From contig JBDOQK010000023.1 of NCBI GenBank assembly GCA_040437565.1, forward strand, positions 124,001 through 188,000: 64,000 nucleotides of DNA, given 5' to 3'. The stretch comes from Albugo candida (lineage: Eukaryota > Oomycota > Peronosporomycetes > Albuginales). The notes beneath the pieces are model-generated. The model saw only the letters and a list, made by a program, of their open reading frames with translations, searched no databases and was not told the origin of the DNA. Below are positions 1 through 9,613 of this stretch, in pieces. Numbering within the stretch: the first letter of the stretch is position 1; each line of letters starts with the position of its first letter. The position numbers and the translations under genes were made by a program.

Positions 1-707
1 AGGCAATTTCAATTCATATATGAGTCGTCTCGGAGCTAATGTACTGAAATATCAAGCGAACAGCTTATCAATTAATGAAGTTCTCGGATAGAGGTGGTAT
101 CAAGGAAGCAGTATACACATTCAGGAGCATACCATTTGATATCGCTGTTCGACCAGTATCAATTACTGCGGCTCGAATTCAAGCATCACGTCATCACTGA
201 CTGCATCCTTTGCGGCGAGTTTTGGTCGGCTGATGATCAATGATCACTGCTGTGGACCGTACAAAGTCACATTCAGAGTCATGCTTCATCAGCAATATAC
301 CCAGAATAGACCTGATGCTTCGCTACATTCAAAACGAATTTTGGAATACGCAAATAGTATNNNNNNNNNNNNNNNNNNNNNNNNNNNNNNNNNNNNNNNN
401 NNNNNNNNNNNNNNNNNNNNNNNNNNNNNNNNNNNNNNNNNNNNNNNNNNNNNNNNNNNNCCTACCTTACTCGAAGATATCAGATAATAGAAACGATTAA
501 GTGGGATAGCTTCATTCGAAAAAGGTGACTCGCTTTGCGCGCACAGGTGATTGGAGGATCAAATATTTCGACATCAGAAGGAACAGGTTATTTTCTAGAA
601 TTTGCAATGGGCAGATCGCAAAATGAATGGCTCTGAATATCGATCCGTGTGTCAGATTATATCTCATTTTCTAATTCGACTGAAAGAGCTCTAACAAGAA
701 CAATTCG
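1..707. other. Gene-poor stretch with assembly gap (N 361-460) and a dispersed repeat
   Basis: No convincing gene is visible. Bases 305-360 recur with about four mismatches at 2529-2584, and both copies abut a 100-N gap, which suggests a repeat that broke the assembly. Unlike most gaps here, the flanks of 361-460 do not obviously overlap each other. Confidence 0.5.
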
Positions 708-1211
708 ATGAGAACAAGTCAACGTGTATGGTTTATTGCGATTATGCATTTGATCGTATGGTTTCGGTTTGATCATCTTTTCGTGGAGTGTGGCGAAGAC
801 GAAGAAGAAAAAGAACTACGCACGTACTGCATTACAGTAATTACGCCCGATGAAGAGATTAAGAGGTACGGTGAGCTTCTAAAGAAACAAAACCCCTCGC
901 CAGAGCAGACAAAGTCGAAAATTTTGCACCTTTATCGTCAAAATTGCCTTCATTTATTTTTCAATGCACATTTAATGCCGTACTGCCTAACTGACACCGT
1001 CCACTTCTTGAAGGTTTCTGCAACTCACACAGGTCCTCAACTCCAACTCGACAAACACCCCAACATTGAAAATTGCAAAGAAATATCTATTGAAGATAAT
1101 CATTGTGAAGACCATGTTCCGCCTCTTACAAAACGTCCGTCATCGAGGGTTTCGGAAATGGTAGGTGATTACGAGAAGGAGATTGAAACTCGCCGTGAAA
1201 GACTCTATTAA
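708..1211 (+). CDS. Candidate secreted protein of unknown function
   Basis: This 167-residue frame opens with an ATG and a short basic start (MRTSQR) followed by a strongly hydrophobic stretch at about residues 7-22, which resembles a signal peptide. The rest is charged, with an acidic patch (ECGEDEEEKE) and six or so cysteines, and ends in a basic run. I recognise no domain. It lies in a gene-poor, gap-rich region, which is where oomycete effector candidates often sit. I see no CHxC or RxLR motif in the expected place, so effector status is only a possibility. It could also be a chance open frame. Confidence 0.4.
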   Translation: MRTSQRVWFIAIMHLIVWFRFDHLFVECGEDEEEKELRTYCITVITPDEEIKRYGELLKKQNPSPEQTKSKILHLYRQNCLHLFFNAHLMPYCLTDTVHFLKVSATHTGPQLQLDKHPNIENCKEISIEDNHCEDHVPPLTKRPSSRVSEMVGDYEKEIETRRERLY

Positions 1212-2758
1212 GCAAGGAAGCATACATTTAACAGTAAATACTATGCGTGCGTTATTTGCCGCACTTTCAGTCGAGCTAAGACAACACATGTCCTTCTCTG
1301 GTATTCTCATGTGGAGCTTTTGCTTGCAAAAGTTCACTCGATAGACACTCCTACAAAATCTCCGGTATAGCAATTTCGATCGTGTTCGCCTGCGTTGAAT
1401 ACGCTACACCGTGCTTTTACCTCAACTCACAAGCGCTTTTTGTTGACATGAGAAAGCGTACGGGCATCAAAGTGCCCAGAAGTAGCCAGAAGAAACTGTG
1501 AAAAACGTGCGTTCTCATTGACCACGAGAATAACTTTGACGTAGGTATCCGACCTTGTTCAAGACAAGTGTTCATCATGTTCTTTAAACGGACAGAGCAA
1601 GTCCACTTTATCTGTCAAAGCGAATGACCGCGTATCTTTTATAATTACACGTGTCGTCAGGTCCTTTGTCAGCGTATATTCATTCCTACTGTTTCTGGTG
1701 TGACTGTTTATCAATGCGTCTATTATTCTTTTTGGCTGTGCTCAATGTTTGATCTCACTCACACGCTCGTCANNNNNNNNNNNNNNNNNNNNNNNNNNNN
1801 NNNNNNNNNNNNNNNNNNNNNNNNNNNNNNNNNNNNNNNNNNNNNNNNNNNNNNNNNNNNNNNNNNNNNNNNTGGCTGTGCTCAATGTTTGATCTCACTC
1901 ACACGCTCGTCAGACCAAGTGAGTAACACCGTTCAGTTGCCTTGCTTAGTGCGAATATCACAATGTCATCCGGCCAATGCAATCATGCATTTTACCGTCG
2001 TATATCTCTGATACCATTTGAATGATCTTGGCGTCATGGAACTATACTGCGGCCTGAGTAATCATGAGTGATAGTCTAGTACACAAGGAATACGCGGGCA
2101 TCACTGGTATTGGATTCATTATCGATATTCGGAATGAGCACGCACGAGACTAGCATTATGTCAAGACGCACTGAATGGCCGCGTTTTTACCTTCTACCTA
2201 TGAGACGAAATGGTCGCTTTTTCCGCTACAGCAAAGCTCAACCCAAGCATGCTTCTTGGATCTATGAGAGGATAAAGAGGGCATCCATATCAAGTTTATT
2301 TCTCAACTAAGCAACGCCAAAATATACAAATCGTCTTGCCTCGCTGTTCGTATCACCACGGATTGGTGCAATGTCTCCGCACAAGCTCACATCCTTCTCG
2401 ACCGTTCGCCTCAGTTGCGTCGTTCAGCNNNNNNNNNNNNNNNNNNNNNNNNNNNNNNNNNNNNNNNNNNNNNNNNNNNNNNNNNNNNNNNNNNNNNNNN
2501 NNNNNNNNNNNNNNNNNNNNNNNNNNNNAATAGACCTGATGCTTCGCTACATTTCAAACGAACTTTGGAATGCGCAAATAGTATCATGTAACACGGAATG
2601 CGGGGAAATAGAAACTCTTAAGCAAGATGACAGACAGTAAAAAGAGAGGATGTTTATAGCTCATGGAATTGAACGAGATGACAATCGTATCATTCAAGAA
2701 ATTAGTCATTAAACAGGATATCCTGAGTCTATAAAGATGGTCACTGCGCTCTATCATT
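1212..2758. other. Gene-poor stretch with two assembly gaps
   Basis: Only short open frames without recognisable features occur here. N runs lie at 1773-1872 and 2429-2528. The first has a 40-base identical overlap in its flanks; the second is followed by the repeat shared with 305-360. Confidence 0.5.
1733..1912. repeat. Unmerged contig overlap around N gap 1773-1872
   Basis: Bases 1733-1772 are identical to 1873-1912 (40 bp). The best reading is one sequence present twice because two contig ends were not joined. Confidence 0.85.
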
Positions 2759-3526
2759 CTAGAATCCAATTTTATATACGCTCTTTTTGTCTCCGTTCTC
2801 GTACTTTGAAAGTACAAGATGCATTGAGCCCATCATGTCCAGTCCTATTCGCCACTCCAAGATGTCGGTCTCAATAGTTTCAATATCCAGCCATGGGACA
2901 GCATGTCGGGATATCTTGTTGCCCATTACAAACTCCGTCTCAAACGCGAATTGATTTGTAAGGCTGTCTTCTTCTTGATTCTGACTGGTTGCCGGATTTT
3001 TGATGAGATGTGCATAATGCTTAGGGACGCCGAGTCCTTTGCTGAGGATATCGAATCGCACGACACATTTTTTTATTTCGGAGCCATTGAAAGTAACAGT
3101 CCCTTCCATGCGCCAAAGATAGTTTTTCGAATGGCCGATTGCATGAAAGGGTCCCATAAAAGTTCATGTGGGCACGTACAGCTGGTTATAAGCAGATATC
3201 TGGGGTAGGTCGTTGCTGGATAGATGAAATTTAATCGTCCAGTCCTTGCATTGAAGCTCGGCATAATTCGGGTCGATAATAAAGTCAATATGCTCCAAAC
3301 CAGATTCAAGATCGCAGTTTGTAAGTCCGACAATGCCGTGAACAGTTCGGATACCCTTCAATGGCATGGCATATCGGTCGCAATTGTGCGCGTTGAGATC
3401 TTTCAAAGTGTATGATGTTTGGCAGGTAACTCCATGTTCAGGGAAGGGGCAATAACGAGGTTCACATGCTTGTACCATAAGACCGGTGAGCTGTAATGCT
3501 GAATAGATTTGTTTTGTTGCTACCAT
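2759..3526 (-). pseudogene. Unknown cysteine-containing protein gene, interrupted or spliced
   Basis: Two reverse-strand frames, 3526-3164 (120 aa) and 3157-2759 (132 aa), lie in the same reading frame and are separated only by one TGA at 3164-3166. Together they would make about 250 residues. The first part is rich in cysteines (CEPRYC, TC, NC, NC, QC) and its first 20 residues are mildly hydrophobic and could be a weak signal peptide ending before CEPRYC. The second part looks like an ordinary soluble domain. I do not recognise the family. The TGA may be a disabling mutation, a sequencing error, or lie inside a small intron, because a GT occurs just upstream (GTGCCC). Upstream bases recur across the nearby N gap. 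Confidence 0.4.
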
Positions 3527-3560
3527 CGTGCTGCTGTAGTGTGCGAGTGATCAAGCTTGT

Positions 3561-3876
3561 GCAAATTGAGAAATGATGAATATTTGGAGCTCAGTAACTG
3601 CTTACATCCAGTTATTTGCTCACACGCCAGAAAGAATGGCAACACNNNNNNNNNNNNNNNNNNNNNNNNNNNNNNNNNNNNNNNNNNNNNNNNNNNNNNN
3701 NNNNNNNNNNNNNNNNNNNNNNNNNNNNNNNNNNNNNNNNNNNNNGTTGTTTTTTCGAGTTGTTTTTACTAAATTGGCGGGTTACTTAGTAGCCGGCAAA
3801 TTGAGAAGTCATATTTGGAGCTCAGTAACTGCTTACATCCAGTTATTTGCTCACACGCCAGAAAGAATGGCAACAC
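3561..3876. repeat. Unmerged contig overlap around N gap 3646-3745
   Basis: About 80 bases left of the gap (3561-3645) recur at about 3797-3876 with a few-base indel near the start of the overlap. Only the last 65 or so are identical. Confidence 0.75.
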
Positions 3877-4613
3877 TTTTTCCTGTACTTCAAGTCACGC
3901 AAGCATTCTGCCGATAGTAAATGGGAATATAAATCGCAAAAGAAATAAATAGAACTCGTAGTGACAACGACTGACACAGCCTTCCCCTAATAGCGTCGTT
4001 CATTTGTTTTTCAATCTATCAGAGCCGTTGGAATGCATCGTACTGCTACTACAGCCGAAACTTTTATCGAATACTGTGACGATACCGCCGTTTGTACTAC
4101 TTTGTCTGAACGCAAGTCGAAGCTCCCCCACCTCGATCACGATCAAACGAAAGCATGGACCTACGACGTTGGCGCATGCCACCAGCACACTATAGTAAGA
4201 AAGTTGATGACTACAAACAGAAGCTAAACTACAATCAAAGCAGTCGCTCGCATCCAATGCTTCTGAACAACGAATCATGCGAGCTGGGTACTTGTGATTC
4301 AAAACTTGGGATTTACAACTTACCTCGTCACAATACAACAACGTCACTCGGTGGGTACATGGATAGAAAGCATTGGTTCGATTGTATTAGTTGGAAGTGG
4401 GTGTTATTCCCAATTGCGACGGAGGGTATGATACGCTGGTCAACATAGATTGCCACGTAAGCATCTTGAGAGAAAGAACCCTCCGTCGAGTTTTCAAAAT
4501 CAAGATGGAATTCTCCACAATATATCATTCGGGCCACGTATAATGTATAAGCCTTAGACCAATTCTATTGTCTCTCACTTTCAATCTTACTCGCATCTTG
4601 TCGATCAAGAACG
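3877..4613. other. Intergenic, no supported gene
   Basis: Short frames are present on both strands, none with a recognisable motif or signal peptide. This stretch presumably includes the promoter of the Kazal-type gene that begins at 4614. Confidence 0.4.
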
Positions 4614-6225
4614 ATGCGATTACTGGCTTCTCCACAGTTGATCTCCGTGACACTCGCTATCATTGGAGTCACTACAATTTTGCAAGACGTGCAAGGTTCC
4701 GCGAGCGGCTTTTGAGCTCTTCGAACATCTGATCAAGGTGAACGCAACAATCATCCAACGATTTCGATGTTTTTGGTCTCGGAATTTAATCCGATTACTA
4801 TCACAGATAAAGCTGACATGCAAGAAAATGGGCCGAATGACTCAATGCACGGTGACAAAATCAACGACAAGTATGGCGTTCTCGATAGCGCTGATGAAAA
4901 GATGGAGAGGATGGTGAAGACGAGGAGAAAGTGCTTGCAGGCTATGAATTGGAATTGGAAGGATTCGAAATGAGAGTGCTGGGGATTTAAATGAAATGGT
5001 TTCTGAGTAAATTGGATTGCCAAGACAAAGAGAATGCCGATTACGACAACGAAGAGCATGTCGATGAAATGGGGTATGCTCAGCGACCGCTATTCGATTG
5101 CGATGATGAGGATGGCGACAACAACGAGGTCGATCACGGCAAAAAGGAGCATGCTAAGTATCGCGATGACGACGATACCGATGCCAACTTCGAGACCGAT
5201 CCCACATTTAACCGAAGAAGCGGATTCATGGCAAGAGAATGACGGAGAGGTTAATCTACACTTCAATTCGATGTAGACTTATCCCGAGATTGAGGTCGAG
5301 GAATCACGCGAAGCAGAAGTTGAGTATAGCATTGGTCATTTTAATGACGACGCANNNNNNNNNNNNNNNNNNNNNNNNNNNNNNNNNNNNNNNNNNNNNN
5401 NNNNNNNNNNNNNNNNNNNNNNNNNNNNNNNNNNNNNNNNNNNNNNNNNNNNNNGATACCGATGCCAACTTCGAGACCGATCCCACATTTAACCGAAGAA
5501 GCGGATTCATGGCAAGAGAATGACGGAGAGGTTAATCTACACTTCAATTCGATGTAGACTTATCCCGAGATTGAGGTCGAGGAATCACGCGAAGCAGAAG
5601 TTGAGTATAGCATTGGTCATTTTAATGACGACGCAATCAGTAGTTGCAATTCGTTGTGCGCATACGATACCTCCGCTCCCTCGTGCGGCTCGGATGACCA
5701 ATCGTATCCGAATGAATGTATGATGACATGCCTCGAACCCGATGTCAAATACTTTCACCAGGGNNNNNNNNNNNNNNNNNNNNNNNNNNNNNNNNNNNNN
5801 NNNNNNNNNNNNNNNNNNNNNNNNNNNNNNNNNNNNNNNNNNNNNNNNNNNNNNNNNNNNNNNATTGAGGTCGAGGAATCACGCGAAGCAGAAGTTGAGT
5901 ATAGCATTGGTCATTTTAATGACGACGCAGTAGTTGCAATTCGTTGTGCGCATACGATACCTCCGCTCCCTCGTGCGGCTCGGATGACCAATCGTATCCG
6001 AATGAATGTATGATGACATGCCTCGAACCCGATGTCAAATACTTTCACCAGGGAGCTCGTCTCCAGCACGAAAATTCGTCATGCGATGTCGATTGCAGTC
6101 ACAAGGAAGATACGATCTGTGGAATTGATGGTGAAACGTATATCAATTATTGCTTATACGCCGTCATCTACTGTGACAAGAATTTGGCCAAATTACCATT
6201 TCTATTCGGAGTGCAAAACCGATAG
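4614..6225 (+). CDS. Two-domain Kazal-type serine protease inhibitor, frame disturbed
   Basis: Kazal inhibitors block serine proteases; in oomycetes, secreted forms (EPI family) counter host proteases. An ATG at 4614 opens a clear signal peptide (basic MR, then a hydrophobic run ending near DVQGSASG). A probable intron (about 4701-4809) then joins it to a long acidic region rich in Asp and Glu. The C-terminal part carries two Kazal-like domains: CAYDTSAPSC-x10-C-x3-C and DVDCSHKEDTIC-x10-C-x6-C. The two N gaps inside are contig overlaps; the central copy (5628-5660) keeps the Kazal domain in frame, whereas the copy after 5864 lacks four bases. Within the acidic part the coding frame changes and a TAG occurs near 5275 in all copies, so the gene may be decayed, mis-assembled or spliced in a way I could not resolve. 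Confidence 0.6.
5174..6053. repeat. Unmerged contig overlaps around N gaps 5355-5454 and 5764-5863
   Basis: Bases 5174-5354 equal 5455-5635 (181 bp identical). Bases 5570-5763 recur at 5864-6053 with a four-base deletion (ATCA) in the right copy. The sequence from about 5289 is therefore written three times, and real DNA probably has it once. Confidence 0.85.
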
Positions 6226-7297
6226 GATGACTGCATATTGAGGTCACACTTCAGCTGCTGCTACGTAAGCGCATTTGATACATCGACCACCTTAAACGCC
6301 AGGTTGACGCACCTTACAGATGTCCGTACTCACTTTATCTAATACCATTTCCAACTTTTACTTTGTATTCATACTATTGCGACATAGTCCTACTTGGGAG
6401 ATTGCTATTGTACATCGAGGTAGTCAGTGCCAAATCGCCAGCTTGACTCACACACTTGTAGAATACGCGGTATCCAAATTGGATGTGAGATGCAGAAAAG
6501 CTGCTGCTTTTCTGCTCGAATTCTAATCTCGTTTATTACTCTCAGCAGTTTCTTACCTTATACCCAATCGGGCCCATCTCCAACATTCTATCTACCGAGT
6601 ATCCACGAATCTATGCCTCGAGGGCTCTTTTCTCAGTAGAAGTATTAAATACACTCGGGTAGCTAGAGATGTGAAGCTCTTAGCTCATTCTCACTGTCAG
6701 CAAATGTTCCGCTTTCAGGGTGTAATCGATCGGGGACCTATCCTCGAATGCCTTGCCGTCTTGTACTAATGTGCACGCGTACTTGGTAAAAATATGTATT
6801 TTGGAGAAAAGAGCATATTTTTAAGAATAGGCACATGAATGTTTCCCCGCTAGACCTCTATCCAATTTTGGAGTTGAAAGTATTTCATAACAAAACGACC
6901 TCGTCGTGAAAGTGCTGGATTTGCTGCTATTTAAATCTGTAGAATGCCTCTGATACTTCCAGGGAGAGTCTCATGTGGCAATTCAACTGCTGGAGATTTC
7001 TAGCTGGAGTATGGAAATGCGGTCGCTTACCAATGAGCATAGTTGACAAGTGTGTCCAACAGGATGAGTCGGGGTCCGTAGTGGGGTAGACGAAGGAAAA
7101 AGTATGATTAAATCGCGGGGTTGTCGGGTATCGAATGATTTATTCCGTTATATGTTCCCTTGATAGCCCACACATCAATTTTCAGCCGACCCGGATTAAA
7201 CAATAGACGTTCATGGTCCCTATTTCAATCAAAGGCGGAGCCATAATATGATGCCTACCGCTGATACTTCCTTTCTCCGACGCTTTGGACGACGATG
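6226..7297. other. Intergenic, no supported gene
   Basis: About 1.1 kb without a convincing gene on either strand. It separates the Kazal-type gene from the inverted ABCA fragment, and nothing resembling an RNA gene or mobile element is visible. Confidence 0.45.
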
Positions 7298-8490
7298 GCG
7301 TGAATGATTTGGATATTTGAGAACCAATGGAACAGGCAAATCATCAACAATAAGGGTACTCACGAAACAATGGCTGCGACAAGGGGAGCTGCATTTATCG
7401 GCCGATACGACTTGACAATTGTATCTGATCGCAAAAGCGCTCGGTCGACACTTGGATATTGTCAGCAATTTGACGCATTGCACGATTGTTTAACAGTTCG
7501 AGAGAAACTCCAGTTGTATGTGCGGCTAAAGGAGTATCGGAGTCGATACATTCCAGAATTTTTGGAGAAGAAATACCGCACTTCAAACTGAAAAATTAGT
7601 CCAAAACTGACTTGTGATCTGAGTGGAGGTAATAAGACCAATGCTCTATACTATTGACAACACACAGTATGAAAGAATGCGAAGCGCTTTGCACAAGAAT
7701 GAGCATTTTAGTGAATGGCGAGCCCAAATGCTTGGGTAGCATCCAACATCTAAATTGTAAATCTGGAAATGGATACACGATCGAATTGAACTTACAAGAG
7801 CCGCGCACGGATGCTGTAACCGCTATGCGATGTGAGATAGAGGTACGTCTACCACAGATACCCAAGAGATTGATACAATGAACATCGCCACTGTCTACGA
7901 AGTGTTGGGCGATGCCAAACGGTTTGAAAACATTCCGAGTGCCACTTTGCCGATAGCACTGTACCTTAATATTGTAAGAGGATGTCTACTTGATACTTTT
8001 GTGAGGTGGTGGCTGATGGAAGATACAGCAGAAGCAGTGAGAGATTTTATACAGAGGAACATTGCGTATGCAACACTTGTCGAGCAACAAGGCGGGCTGT
8101 TCCGATACCACCTACCGAGAGATTTAATGATGATGCTTCCGTCCATTTTAGTTGCTTGGAAAATGCCATGATTGACCTCCATGTGAAAGAATATGCAGTC
8201 GGTGACATTCCGCTAGAGCATATCTTTACTAACATGGCACAAATCAAGGCGATATTTGAGAACCAGCAGGTCGTCTGAGAGCGATATTTATGGGCAAGTC
8301 GGCCCTGTTAATTGATTGTGATCTGTAATCGTCGCTTCACATAAAGGCACAAAACAACTAGGATCTGTTTGGTTAAACCCACTTGTCCCTTTACTACATC
8401 CCTGAGGACTAGTACCAAGATAGATCGGTTTTGGCTCTATTTGACACCGGCCGCGTCAGCAGATTTTCCAAATTCTGTACTAGATTACTC
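7298..8490 (+). pseudogene. Decayed copy of the ABCA transporter 3' end, inverted
   Basis: Translated in shifting frames this stretch matches the second nucleotide-binding domain and C-terminus of the ABCA gene at 9614-15165: [55 protein letters not shown] and EYAVGDIPLEHIF all have near-identical partners there. The Walker A glycine region has lost frame. The part between the signature motif (GGNK) and TTHSM, which should hold Walker B, is missing (about 135 bp). DNA similarity continues at least 200 bp beyond the former stop codon, matching the 3' flank of the intact gene. It is on the opposite strand to its parent, so this is a segmental inverted duplication that has decayed. Confidence 0.9.
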
Positions 8491-9613
8491 ATGAACTGTC
8501 CTAGTATCGTCTTTTGGGTACAAAAAACTCAATTAGAGATCGGAGGATGACAATAAAACAGAATTGAGCCACTGTCGGTAGTACAGGAACGAAGTGGTGT
8601 AACGAAAGTCCGCGAGTCTTGGCATAGAAAAAAGGTCCTTCGGTCATATATTTTATCCGCCTTGGGAGGGTATACATAAGGAATTCTTAGCAAATGGTGT
8701 GACATCTACACGCTGTTCCGGTTCAATCCAGTACAGAGTCGGATTTCGTCAGAATTGCGCATATAAAGCATGCTTTTGAAAAAAAACGACTTAGCTTTTA
8801 CCTCGTTATTCGAAAATCGAAGGAGCAAAGGGGCAGTAGCAAAAGCTCGTGCTACTGGCAACAATCTTATCGTTACTGGTTCATGAGTCATTCAAGTTGC
8901 AGTGATCTACCTCCTATTGATTCCATATTTTTTGTCAAAAGGGAAACAGCCCAGATTGATCATTGAGCTCTCTAAGTAAATTCTAAGCTTGCTCCGATGT
9001 CATACATGAATATTGCTGCATCCAGGAGTCGATTCCGATTTCGACGTATCTACCGCTCAGGATTTGGGTCATTAGTCAACTCTTTTTACCAGAACCAAAA
9101 GGAAGGATTTTGGCCGGGCTATACATGTTTGTACAATAGTTATCAAGGTTTGTATGATTCGAAAGTACTAGCATTCAATTCACTATTTGTCAGTTCAGAC
9201 CAAGCTGTCGTGCTTGCGCTGCCATCACACCAGATCGATACAACACAGGATTTTGTGGAGCGTTGAACCCATACGAACGCAACTGCTGTTTTCTCCGTTA
9301 ACAACCGTGATCTATTTAGGCGACGATGCCCGAGGGAAGAAATGCAATCCTTCAATTCATTCAGAACTCAAACTATCTGCGGATGGACGGTTTCAAATGA
9401 AGCGAAGAATCGATCGATCTGGGTAACTGGTCAGCAGGGACGCAGTAAAGGGACAAATGGGCTCACCAAAGGCATCCTGATTGAGCCCTGCTTTACGTAT
9501 GAGAAGTGACAAGAATTAGTCAGATCACGACCAATTCACAAGGCCAACGTGACGTATATCAATCTTCGCATTCAATTGTGTCTCTCGGACGAACAAACTA
9601 TCACTGTTGGTTC
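8491..9613. other. Spacer between the two ABCA arms, with a cysteine-rich fragment
   Basis: No intact gene is visible. Near 9180-9291 (+) one frame encodes a short cysteine-rich tail (CRACAAITPDRYNTGFCGALN then NCCFLR and stop) with no upstream start in frame. It may be the remains of a small secreted protein or chance. Bases about 9375-9613 are the 3' flank of the ABCA gene that is duplicated in the inverted pseudogene copy. Confidence 0.35.

Larger units (their letters stand above)
305..2584. repeat. Dispersed direct repeat, copies 305-360 and 2529-2584
   Basis: The two 56-base copies differ at about four positions, unlike the near-perfect contig overlaps elsewhere, so they look like genuine diverged repeat copies. 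Each copy touches an N gap (left of 361-460, right of 2429-2528), consistent with a longer repeat that could not be assembled. Confidence 0.7.
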
